Source: Oncomelania hupensis
Lineage: Eukaryota; Mollusca; Gastropoda; Littorinimorpha; Pomatiopsidae
Assembly (NCBI GenBank): GCA_036898135.1
Contig: CM072513.1
Coordinates: forward strand, 34,916,295-34,980,294
DNA length: 64,000 bases
Direction: 5' to 3'
Numbering within the stretch: the stretch's first letter is position 1; the number at the start of each line of letters is the position of its first letter. Made by a program: the position numbers and the translations under genes. The notes beneath the pieces are model-generated. The model had not been told where the DNA came from and did not search any database. It worked only from the letters and a program-made list of their open reading frames with translations. Positions 1-12,500 of the stretch are shown one piece after another.

Positions 1-480
1 CTAGGGCTTCCTATGATGTTATTATTTAGCACTATAGGCATTTTATATGTATGTGTTTTGTTGATAATTTACCCCTTGGGGTCATGAGCAATCTTGCCAC
101 TGTAGATTGTTCTAACCTATAAAGTGAACAGTGAAAGCCCCAGTTGAAAACCTGTCTTTCCTTTATAGGCAAGACCGATTCACTGCGGCAACAGTCCCCC
201 CGTTGGAGTGCCGGGGGTTTCAGTATAAATAGTATCCCCACTTTCTGGAAATTTAGTGCTTTAAATTCCCACTGTCGCTGTCTTTCTCATTTGCTCTTCT
301 TCGCTAGATCAATGACCTACCTTTTTTCTTGAAAACTCTTCCTGGACAAGACTCCTTGTTTGTGTATGAGGTCTGTTGGATCAGCTTGGGAATGTTGGAC
401 GCTTTCTGCCGGGTGGTCACTGGGGCTACCTATGATGTTATTATTTCGCAATGTAGGCATTTTATATGTATGTGTTTTGT
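1..480 (+). repeat. Composite tandem repeat block, copy A (partial)
   Basis: This is the right part of a tandem block that is complete at 41036-42390. The unit landmark (gagtgccggggg) is at 206 here. The block contains a TATAAATA-like stretch and pyrimidine-rich DNA but no supported gene. Short reading frames across it are not conserved coding sequence. Confidence 0.7.
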
Positions 481-1112
481 TGATAATTTATAATGATGTT
501 TGTATTCTATTTTGTTTTTGTAACCGGGGGTTCGAGTAGTTGGGGTAAAGCCTCAGCCGTCCCCTGCGTGGGATGTCTTTATTGTAAAGTGACTGGCCGG
601 TGGAGGGCATTCAATTTTCCCACTAGGGTTGTTTCAGCAGATCTTTTATGCGGATCGGGGGTTGTCCGGTCCTGATTTGGCTCGGAAGAGTCCGCTGGAC
701 TTAAAGCAACAAGCAATCAATCAATCATTGTTGATAATTTATAATGATGTTTGTATTCTATTTTGTTTTTGTAACCGGGGGTTCGAGTAGTTGAGGTAAA
801 GCCTCAGCCGTCCCCTGCGTGGGATGTCTTTATTGTAAAGTGACTGGCCGGTGGAGGGCATTCAATTTTCCCACTAGGGTTGTTTCAGCAGATCTTTTAT
901 GCGGATCGGGGGTTGTCCGGTCCTGATTTGGCTCGGAAGAGTCCGCTGGACCTAAAGCAACAATCAATCAATCAATCAATCAGTGTTACAACTAGGGTTG
1001 TTTCGCCAGATCTTTTATGCGGATCAGAGGTGAGTCCTCTTTGAGCGAAGTTGTGGTCTTGATTTTTTTGGTCCTAATTTAGCTCGGAAGAGTCCGCTGG
1101 ACCTAAAGCAAT
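478..1112 (+). repeat. SINE-like tandem units with (TCAA)n tails, copy A
   Basis: A 251 bp unit begins at 478 (tgttgataatttataatgat) and repeats at 729. A shorter third piece runs from about 985 to 1112. Each ends in a conserved block (ggctcggaagagtccgctgg) followed by aaagcaa and a TCAA or TAATG/TAA simple tail. Short units ending in a simple tail suggest SINE-like or LINE 3'-end derived repeats. No tRNA-like A/B-box head was identified, so the family is open. Confidence 0.55.
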
Positions 1113-2441
1113 AATCATGTAATGTAATGTAATAATAATAATAATAAAAAAAAAATAATAATAATAATAATTATTATTATTATTATAATTTGAAATGTAA
1201 AATGTTGAGCTTTTCTCTACACATTTACATTTTTATTTTGTATTTTTTAATGGTTAGGTATTTATGTTCTTTTTTTTTAAATTGTTATCTTTTAAAGCGC
1301 ATAATACGTTTTTAAAATGGTATTTTGAAGATTCTGCCATCTTTACCTAGAAATGCTTTGTAACAATACGTCATGGTCTTTTAACAATATTTTAATTTAT
1401 TATAATGTAGACAGTCATTTAAAAAAATTATTTTTGTGATGATTTATATTAGGATTATGCCTACCTTTCTGATACTCGGTATAACAAGCAGTTTGGCTAA
1501 AAGTAATTCCCACATATTTTTACATTGATCACAGATATTTCCAGCATGTAACATTTCAGATTTTTTTTTTTTTTTTTTTTTGTCAGCGCCTTGAGTGTGA
1601 GCAGCTCTTAAAGCTGGTAAGTGTGCTATACATGAGAACAATTCATTTTATAACATTAGACATGTCAATATTCATATACAGCCTATAGTATTTAGAAAGC
1701 GCTTTACAGTTATTGGTTACATTTATAAATGTATTATTAAGATATTTTTTTTGGGTAATACATTTGAAATACCAGTTAAGTTATTGATATTAAATTATTT
1801 ATCTATTTCTTCTTTGAAAAACACTTTTTTTTTTGAAGAGGTTCAGTTAGTTTTGCAATGGGATTGTTAATTTCTATGAAAGTCTGATTCCACAGGATAT
1901 TAAAATTAAATTATTGTTTGTAAGTGTTCATTTAAGGGGAAAAAAATCTTATTGATTACAATCATGAATTTTGTAAACCTGTATGAAGTGTTCATTTGAA
2001 TAAACTCATTCTTTTTTATCACTCAAATTGTAGTGTTTAGCAATGTGTTTACTGGTTGGAAGGTTGTGTGCATTGTGCTTCTTGTAGTTATGGAAATTAA
2101 CTTTTCCACCATATTGTGACAAACCCAAAACACTACAAAAAAAATAAAACAAATATTGTAAATAATGTTATTTTAACTTTTTTTTTAATTTGAAAAAGTA
2201 TGTCAAATAATCAGCTTAAAGCAAATTAATACTAAAAGGTGCTAGCATTTTTATTCATGTGGACTACAGTTTTGTTTTAATATTGTATCCTTATATTATA
2301 ATGTTTATGGGGACTATAAAGGATTCTGTAGTTCTCTCCCTTGGCAAAAACAAGGGAAAACACTCTGTAAGACCGCATTTTTGGCCGTGAACGAAAATTC
2401 GAGTTGACTATGCGTAGCTGTACTTTCTTTGCTATACAGCG
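1113..2441. other. AT-rich upstream flank of TEDC1 copy A
   Basis: This holds a (TAA)n tract near 1130-1190, poly-T runs and generally AT-rich DNA. No exon was recognised. It should include the TEDC1 promoter and 5' UTR, but no individual promoter element can be assigned with confidence. A short upstream ATG at 2410 is in a different frame and stops quickly. Confidence 0.4.
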
Positions 2442-3205
2442 ATGTCGCGGGTTGTACGAGAGACGATAGAGCTCCTATGTAACATTATCAGTGACCATGG
2501 GATGACACCCATTGAGGCCGAAACTCTGAGAAAAGCGAAGTTTAACAAAACAGAGGCGGTAAGTTGCCATTGATCTATGAGTATGACTTATCGATCGGAT
2601 CCAGACATAAGTATGATAAGACCATACTATAGTAATTAGTATAACCAACCATATTATTATTTTTTTAAAATGTTTATGCTAGTTATATTATTTAGTTTTA
2701 CCGACTCACCATTCCAGTAAATATTGTACTACTACTGCAATGTTTGATTTTAATGATATTTTTAGCATGATGGGTATAAAAAAAATTGAAACAGTTTTTT
2801 GGGGAAGAACATGTGTACCACCCTAAAAATTACCAAATGTTTCTAATACGCTTCTTAAAAAATATAACAACATGCAACTATAAGCACTTCTTCATTTTAA
2901 ATAGAAAAACAATGGCATGAAGATAGATAGCAAAAACCAAAATGCATTCATTGGCACTTTTTTCAGAGAGAGAGATCAAACAGACTACTCAAAGAAAGCA
3001 AAATCAGGACTACAAAACAAAATGAAATCAAGACACAGCAGAACAAAAACATACATAAAACACAGTTTTAAGATAATGAGGATAGTAATAATAATAATAA
3101 AAGAAGACATACCATGTATAAAGCTCAGACAGTGAGTAAACATCCACAACAGGCATTGACCACTGGCACTGACCAAAATATCATTAAATAGGAGTGATGC
3201 AAAGA

Positions 3206-3249
<44 letters not shown>

Positions 3250-3498
3250 GACAGTGGAGAACTGTATATGAAGCTATATCGAGATTTGGGTTTCCAAGCT
3301 CTGGGACATTATTATTTCTTATCGCAAAATATCCTTGTGTACATGACGAGGACAATAAACTTGAATAAAGTGATTCGTATTTTGTGCTCGAGGTGAGTGT
3401 GTATGTGAGTGATTTTTTTTTTATTACCCAGTATATTCCCCACTCCCACCTTTCGATGGGCAAAATGCTTATAAACAATAAAGTAAATAGTTCGTTCA

Positions 3499-3553
<55 letters not shown>

Positions 3554-6500
3554 GAAACGTATTGGAGCACTCATAAAATGAGTTAATAGTCTGTTTGCAG
3601 TCTGCATGGGTTTGTTAATACAAACATCCACAAAATAACATAACTCCTTTAGGTTCAACTTAATGAAGAATAACTTTATTCAGCCACACATCAGAACAAG
3701 GTGCAAAGAAAAACATGGAGGCCCGCCTTGACCGTTGCTGTCATGTGACCATGCATTTTAAATGAGTTTAAATGAGAGCGGTAAAGTCTAAGGTATAGCG
3801 CTCTCTCTCCGAGTCTACGTCAGCCATACGGTCCAAGGGAAGCAACTTCCTAAACACCTCCCTTCTTTTAGAAGTTTCGAAGAAACTACTACATACAGTT
3901 TTGTTTTAAGTGCAGCGAGTCTCGAATAAAAGTTATTTTGTTTAACACATCAACTAAGAACAAAACTTGAAACTTGCTAACCCAAATAAAACACTGAATC
4001 ATGAAACAGTCTCTGCTTTAAAGTTCTCTCCAACTTTAACCCAGCTCACGATCACATCTCCTGAATGGATTACCATTACCAAGAATAAAGTGAATAGAAC
4101 AATTAGCACTGTTCTCTTAATAACGAATGAAATACACATTACTAAAATGAAATTATTCCTTTGATTTTTTTTCTTCATTCGTTTACTGATTACCATCAAT
4201 ACTTCCAATCCTTCACATTCATGCCTTTAACATCTTGGCATTAATTATCACTAACCTTAAAAAAAACTCCTTGCAGCTTGTTTAGAAGATGTCACAGTTT
4301 TTTGTCAAATGAACTGTTAACGTAAAATAATGTTCTTACTTTGAAGGTTCTCCAACAATTGTTTTGTTTACTAACCCCCTTCTTTTTTCTTTATCTCTTT
4401 ATTTAATAGACATAAATGAGGAATTAAAAAAAACAATTCTTAAAGTATCTGACTTTGATTTATGTCCTCCAAATATCTTTTCAAAAATAATAATTATTGT
4501 ATATTAAATCAAAATTCACTTCCTGTGAATCGATGATGTGAATCGACGATGTCTATATCCACTATGATAATGTAATCCTATGGATGCAGGTTTGAGATAT
4601 ACTATAGGCACAGACTTCAGCCTATTTGACTCACTCTTCATCACACTAATAATGCACACTCTTGCCTTTCCATAGGCAACACATAGCCTACACATAGGCA
4701 AACTTTGCACACAATATTCAAACACATAGGCAAACTTTGCCTTCACTTTACTCTGCTTTTGGTCTTTAGCCACACTCACACTTCATCACACTAATAATGC
4801 ACACTTTTGCCTTCCATAGGCAACACAGCCTACACATAGGCAAACTTTGCACACAATATTCAAACACATAGGCAAACTTTGCCTTCACTTTACTCTGCTT
4901 TTGGTCTTTAGCCACACATCTTCCTCCCTGAAACGAAGAGGCTTCAGAGCGGTATAACCTGTGGAAGCTCTCGTCACAGGTCTGAATGCAGGATCAGGGG
5001 ATGCGACAGCTCGGGAATAGCCTGGATCGTACACATCTATGACGTCCTTCGAATCGCCGACGTCCTTCGAATCTGCGATATCCTTCGAATCAGATGACGC
5101 TGTTGTAGTGACTTCTTTTCCTGACGTGAAGACCTGTCGTGGCGACAACGGTAGTGTCTGCAGGTGTTTTCTGTTGCGTCGTAACACACCAGCAGGAGAG
5201 TTGACAAGATATGTACGATTCTCTGGGTCGGCTGCTACAATCGTACCGTGCTTATTCCAGCTGCGCTCTGCATCCATCTTGATTAACACGTCGTCACCTG
5301 GCTTTAGCTGCGACAGAGGCTGGGCACCGTGCCTCCTGTCGTAACTGCTCTTGTAGTCATCCTTGGCCTTCTGGTCTGCTCGGCGAAGATCCGCATCGTT
5401 GACGGGACAGGGGGACAGGGTAATGGGAAGTCTGGGGACTTTTGTTTTAAGCGGTCTCCCCATAAGGGCGACTGCAGGACTAACACCTGTACTGGAGTGA
5501 GGTGTCGACCTGTAGTTGAGTAGAGCGACCTCCAAGGACTGCTGTTGAAGTAGCTTCTTCGCCACTTTCACCGCACTTTCAGCTTCCCCGTTAGATTGAG
5601 GGAAACAAGGACTGCTTGTCTTGTGCTGAAAATCAAATTCCAGTGCAAATTTCCGGAACTCCTCGCAATTAAATTGAGGACCGTTATCGGTCATCATGAC
5701 GTCGGGTACTCCGTGCGTTGCGAATAGTTGTGTCAGCTTCTTGATGACGACGACTGCTGTTGTCGATTGTAGTGGTATTACCTCCAACCATCGTGAGTAA
5801 TAGTCCACTACCACGAGATGTTCTCGACCCTTGTAGGAACACAGATCTGCTCCCAACTGTTGCCATGGTCTTTCTGGTAATTGCGTTGGACGTAGCGGCT
5901 CATGGCGCTGCGATGGTCTGTTAGCTCGACACTGTGGACACGAGTTGACGAGGTTCTTGAGATCTCTGCTCAAACCTGGCCACCAAACACAGGATTGTGC
6001 GTTCTGTCTGCACTTGTGTAGACCTTGGTGTGTCTCGTGTAACTTGTGTAGTATCTCCTCGCGTTGAGCTCGCGGCACGACCACTCTGTTATTGTAGACT
6101 AGTAAACCATCGACCAAAGACAGCTCTCCTTGTGCTTGCTGGTATGCCTGTAGATTCTGCGACACTGCTGCTGTCGGCCAACCGTTGCAAACATAGTTCA
6201 CCACTTGTTTCAGCTCTGGATCGTGCACTGTGCATGCTCTCAACTTAGCCAGTCGATTCGTGGTTATCGGCCACGAACTCTGCACCGAGTCGACATAAGC
6301 GGTTACACTATTTGCTCTCTCCTCATCTTCTGCTGCATGTGGTACCGGACTCCTGGACAAGGCGTCGGCAATGACGAGTTGTTTCCCTGGCACATGCACA
6401 ACTCGCACGTTGAATCGCATGAGTCTGATTAATAGTCTCTGACAGCGTACTGGAGCTTTGTCTATGTCCTTGCTGCTGATGAGTGGAACCAAAGGTTTAT

Positions 6501-9500
6501 GGTCCGTCTGAAGCTGGAAACTGTCTAGCCCTATCAGGTACTTGGCGAATTTCTCACACGCCCATGTCGCTGCTAAACATTCCTTTTCTATTTGAGCGTA
6601 TCTTTTCTCTGCTTCAGTCAGTGTTCTTGATGCGTATGCGATCGGTAATAGCTTGTCACCTTGCCATTGTAATAACGCAGCACCTAACCCATAGCTACTG
6701 CTGTCTGCACTCACCACAGTCTTTTTTTCTGCACTGTAGAATCCTAGTGCTGGGAATGTCGACAGCTTTTGTTTGATCAACTCAAACGCTTGTTGTTGAG
6801 GTGGACCCCAGCACCACGCTGTGTTCTTCTTCATCAGATCAGAGATAGGCTTCATTAATGTCGCCATACCGGACACAAACTTGCTCAGGTAATTGAACAT
6901 TCCGCAGACTGTTCTCAGTTCTGTCACTGACTTGGGTGGCGGCATGTCTCTGACTGCTTTGACTTTCTCGGGATCAGGACGAACACCATCAGCGCTAATA
7001 ATGTGACCGAAGAACTTCACTTCCGTCTTCTTGAATTGGCACTTCTCTTTGTTTAGTTTCAGTCCACTCTCTTCTATTCTTTTTAGAACAGCACTTAATC
7101 GCTGATCATGTTCTTCATCTGTTCTACCATAGACTATAGTATCATCCATGATAGCGTCACAACCATCCAGTTCTTTGAGCAGCTCTTTCATCTTTGTTTG
7201 AAAGACTTCCGGTCCAAGACTTATTCCCATCGGAACTCGTTTGAAACAGTATCGCCCCATTGGCGTAATGAACGTGGTTGAGATGCATACTCTTCTCATC
7301 CAAGGGAATCTGGAAAAATCCGGACGACGCATCCAAAGTTGAAAATACTTTGGCGCCCATCATCTTCGGCGAGATGTCTTCCAGGTTCGGAAGCATACAG
7401 TGTTATCATTATGACTTTAAATACGGTGTTGCTTCTTAGACAGTGTTAGTGGTAACTTCATTTTCTCCTTCTTTTCAGGACTATGAACTACAACACACAA
7501 TTCAGGGATATTTTTAAAGTTAGAACTGCATTCCATTACAAATGGTCCAGTCCAATGAAATAATGTCATGACATTACAAAACAAATTGCTGTACTAAAAT
7601 GCAATAGGGATTGCACTGTCCTAAAGAAATGTTGCCTCATTGTCTCCATAAATTGCTTTGATTTTTTTCTTTTATTGTTTTCTTTAAAGAAATTATAAAC
7701 GTTTGTTTACTAAATATGGTATACTAAGTGTGACATAGCACCACTACATACTATTCTTAATAATACTCTTGCTTTAATTAGAAATAAAGTTAAAATTATT
7801 AAGTACAAAAATAATCACAGAAAAGAAAAATAATTCTCCTTAGTAATCAATTTTAACCTGTTTACACGCCTAGCTAGGCTTTGTTTAGAGTACACATATA
7901 TATACATACATTTTCAGAATACAAATGATTCTAATAATAATTGAAAACAAAAATAAAATGTACATGATTGATTGTGATATATGGTTGAAACAAAATGCTA
8001 CTTAACTAAGAAAATGTTAAATATAAAACAAAAAATAACAATAACACAAAAGACTGCATTTTGCTGTGGGTGTGTGGCGCTAGTAGAGTTAAGAAATTAT
8101 ACTTGGCCTTTTTTCGGAAATGCTCATCAAATAAAAGGGTATTCTCTTTTATCGGCTATATTTTTTTTATGACTTTTTTTCAGTGTTATAAATCTTTATG
8201 AATTAAAGGGTCTTCAAAGTATAATAAAATGCATTAAGAGGACTTGGCAAAGACAAAATAAAAAATACAGAAATTTTCAATTTCAAGTAATTTGTGTTGA
8301 AAACAACAATGTGACTCAAAATACAGGGCACTACTGTGTCTATGTGTCCTATTTCAGCATTAGCCAACAGCTTTAGTGACATCACCAATAACAGCATAAA
8401 TTTACGAGACCATAGTCTAACACTCTTGTTTTTCTAAACATGGGACGCGGATTCCAAGCTATTTTTACTGGCGCTGGAAGAGTTATTCCCCCTTGCATTG
8501 ATCATTGCTACCAGACATAATCAGATGACAATGATGATATCTGCTTGCTCGTTGCGCATAAAATTATAAGGAGAGTGCGGGGAAACAAATAAAAGGTACA
8601 AGATGCACAGAGGAACTCCATTTTCACCATTGCCATGCTTTATTCACTTTCTTTCACAGTCTCATTCACTCCTTATAATGATATATACTACTCAAAATAA
8701 TTGAAGGGCCACTCTCTAATTTCATTTAGTTTAATTATTTTGTGCTGCTATCAATAATATCGCTTATATTGCTTATTTCAAAACTTATCCTGTACAGTAA
8801 CATTCAAGACAATCTTATTCTGACAAGTAATCACATGTGTGAGTTTTAAACTTTCTGCACTGAGTTGAAAAACAAACCCAATTTTTACAAACAAATGACC
8901 CTAATTTACTGTTGTCTTGCTAATAAAGCAAAATTTTCAACATTAAAAAGTGATTTGCACGCGAAAGGCTTGCATTTTGTGAATTCAGTTCAACAATCGG
9001 CGCTTTTTTCTGGGTATAAATGGCAGCGCTTTTGCTGCTTTTCTAACCATGCCCCCAAGGTGACGATTGACTGATGCGGATAGAGGCAGAGCTATTGCAT
9101 GGCTTCAGGAAGGGGTGGGGGTGAGAGAAGTTGGCAGGCGGCTGGGATGGTCCCACTCCGTTGTCCAAAGGCTGCGGGAGCGCTTTAACAACACTGGAAG
9201 CATCCAAGAACCAAGAAGGTCCGGACGCCCCCGCGTTACCACTGCAAGACAAGACCATTTCATCACCCTGTCAGCTCTGAGGATGAGGTCCGCTACAGCA
9301 AACACCATCAGAAGACAGCTTCACGCAGCCAGCAATGTTAACGTCAGCGACCAGACAATTCGCAACCATCTACACGAGGCAAACCTGCGATCAAGACGAC
9401 CAAAAGTACGGCCTTTGCTCACCCCAGCTCACCGTGCAGCGCGTTTGGCCTGGGCTCGGCATCATTTGGTGTGGACTAGGCAACATTGGTCAAGTTCTCG

Positions 9501-12500
9501 GGTTCTCCTTGTCTTTTAACGACCGTCGAGTGAATGTTTGGATGCGTCCACGGGAGCGTTTTGCTGATGCGACGGTGCGCGAGCATGACCACTTTGGTGG
9601 TGGATCTGTCATGATGTGGGGTGGCTTCGCATTAAACTTCAGAACACCCCTGCTCCAAAATTCATAGCAACTTAAACGGTATTGGCTACATGGATGACGT
9701 CCTACAGCCTAGGGTTCTCCCAGCTCTGCGGGCCATTGGGGAAGGTGCCATACTACAGGACGATAATGCCAGACCCCACCGAGCGCGTATTGTCAATGAC
9801 TTCCTGCAGCAACAGCACGTCATAAGGATGGATTGGCCGGCTTGATCACCCGATTTGAACCTTATAGAACATCTGTGGGATGTCTTGGGTTGACAGACAT
9901 GGCAAACCTCCCTCCAGGAGCTAACCTTGAAGTTCTGGCCCAAGTTCTCCAGCAAGAGTGGTTGGCCATCCCAGGAAGCATCCTCCATAACCTAATACGG
10001 CCCATGAGACAACGATGCCAAGACTGCATTGATGCAAACGGTGGCCACACCCGATACTGACTATAGATTTTTGGTTTCTAAAGTTTTGATTTTGTAAATG
10101 AGGGGTATGTCCAGTTAAATTGAATTTACTCGAATTTTAAGCAACTGATCATACATGAGATTTTGCCGTTTTTTTCCGGAAATCCGGTATTTTAGACCCT
10201 CCCAGGATCGTTCTCGAGATCGGTGTAAATTCGAGGAGAAAATTTAATGGTATATATAAGAGGTTTTGTACAAGTCTGAGAGTGAGAAGCGATCGGTCAT
10301 AAATTCTCAAACAGCTTGTGCTCGATTTGATTTCCAGTAGCTTATTCTCAAACTGCACAAATAATGTATTAATTTCCAAGGAGGTTCGGTTCAATGTTGA
10401 AAACCAGAAGGATAAAGCTAACGTGTTGTGCTGGTTACTTCAACCTGTCACAGTTGTTCTTCATAGCGTGAATCGTCATGTTTTCAAAAGTGAAAGCCAG
10501 TGAGAAATCTCAGGTGTTTGAAATAGACAAAAGCGTGCGAAACAAATGGAAATTTTTGTGGTTAGAAGAAAAGGTTGAAATAGATATCGGAAAGGGGAAG
10601 GAGATGAAGAAACATAAAGTATCTTTGGGCGATACACTGAATAAAATAAATCGAAAGGAAAATAAAGTAAAAAAACAACAAATAGTAAATATCAACAGAT
10701 ACTTTAATTAATCAACAGCACAGAACAAATGCATTTTTGAGCTAAGCTCTTCTTCAGATTATATACAAACAACAAATAAAAAGATAGATACAAATCTTGT
10801 TTGAACCTCTCAGAAGGCAACACCTGTTGGAGTTCACTTCTTTGACCAAGAACTTATAACTGATAAATAACGAATTTTTGTTCCACTATACTGAAGTTGG
10901 TTGTACTTTGGTCTATTACAGTATAGGTGATGTGCACTGTGTAAAATGTCTTTTTATTAAGTTGATGTAATTAACTTTGTGTTGCTGCAGATGCTGTTTT
11001 TTTTTGCTAAAAAGTCCTAATTAAAAATCAGAATATTCAGAAATGGCTGTGCTTTTTTTATTTTGTTTTCATTGCTTTTTAAAGTTACTCAGTAACTTAG
11101 AACTGTAAATTACAGATGAAAGGGCAAGGTACTACTGTGGCTAAGTAAGCATTCCTCTTGTGCATATTTGCTGAGTGATATATTGTAGTACCATTTTAGC
11201 AGCTTGTCTTTGTAGTTTCATGTGTTAAATTTGCTGACCTTTCTTTCAGGAGAGCCTGAAAAACAGTTTAGATTTTTTAACGATTCCTCTCTGCCCCTTG
11301 ACCCCGCCGGGGCCTATGGCGGCCCCTGGACCCCCGCCATTTAAGGTTTTTTCACTTTTTCTTAATCTCATGTCTGCTGATGTCTCAAATCTTTTTTGTT
11401 ATTGATGCAGAAATGATTGCAATAAAATATGATGAACTAATAAATTGAAATCATGTTTCTGATTTAAAGAGAGACCCATATGTCCAAGTGGCCCTTGTAT
11501 TATTTTGAGTAGTATATATACAATAAACCATACTTACAGTACACTGTTGACAAAGACTGTACATAGGTTAAATAATATTAGTCTTTATCAACTGTTAGTT
11601 TCCACACTCTGTCCGTCACAACACAGCTGCTCTGGGAAAAGCCAGCAGTAAACAGGAGCACATCACACTGTATGTCACATCACAAAGATGTCACTTCCTA
11701 AACAAAGAGTGTGCTCTCATTCTGATTCACTCTTATTTATTCTTACATAAAAACGATAAAAAGGCGAAAGTCTAGTGGGACAAGGGGTAAGGGAATAGAC
11801 AGAGAGTACATGCATGTATTGTACTGTAGACGGCAAGTATTACTAACATTGGACTTGTAGTATTGTGTCATCGTATGAAATTGTCATGAAGCACTGAATT
11901 CACATGATAGAAGAACACATGAATAATTTACAAACATCACTTGTTAGATTTATACCTATATGAAATGAAGTACGTTGGAGTGGGTGGGTGAATGGAGGTG
12001 GTGGTGGTTTTATGTTAAAGATACAAGATGTCCTCAAGATGTCCTCATTTACAAAAGGAAATATTACATGTGGCAGACATATGAAATATGACGCAGGACA
12101 ATATAATCATCAATAAAAGCATCAAATATAATAATGCCACATAGTGACATGTTTAGTTTATATTTAATATTAACACTACTTGCCAGTTACCAAAACAAAT
12201 TTAGCGTATAAGTTATGCATATATTTATTTAAAATTATAATTTATCACATTGGTAATTTGATTACAAGTATACTGAACAAAAACAAAACAGAATAACGTA
12301 CTACTATAATGTATTAATTATGTTAAGTTAACAATAACACTTTCTAAATGAAGGTGCTTTTTTTTTCTGGGTTGTGAATGTTTGGACTACGCTAGACTTG
12401 AAAAGTTTATGTTTCACATTTCAGTGTGCACCATTGTGGAGGTTACTGTTTGAACTGATTATCTTCTGTCAGTATGGTTTGGTAGGGGTCCCTGTTTTTA

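Larger units (their letters stand above)
8681..11519 (+). mobile_element. Tc1-type DNA transposon, copy A
   Basis: Terminal inverted repeats are visible: atatatactactcaaaataat at 8681-8701 and its reverse complement at 11499-11519, extending imperfectly through aagggccac. TA dinucleotides at the ends fit a Tc1/mariner TA target. The element is about 2.8 kb, much longer than the usual 1.6-1.7 kb. The excess lies downstream of the transposase and looks like a nested hAT-derived fragment (about 10100-11400). Confidence 0.8.

Noticed and set aside
2410..2466. Upstream ATG as TEDC1 start
   Set aside because: It is out of frame with the conserved peptide and ends at a stop within 20 codons; 2442 opens the conserved frame.
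3245..3658. Frame encoding long Arg-Glu or Leu-Ser repeats (also 45187-45625)
   Set aside because: Product of translating a CT microsatellite; no conserved flanking peptide.
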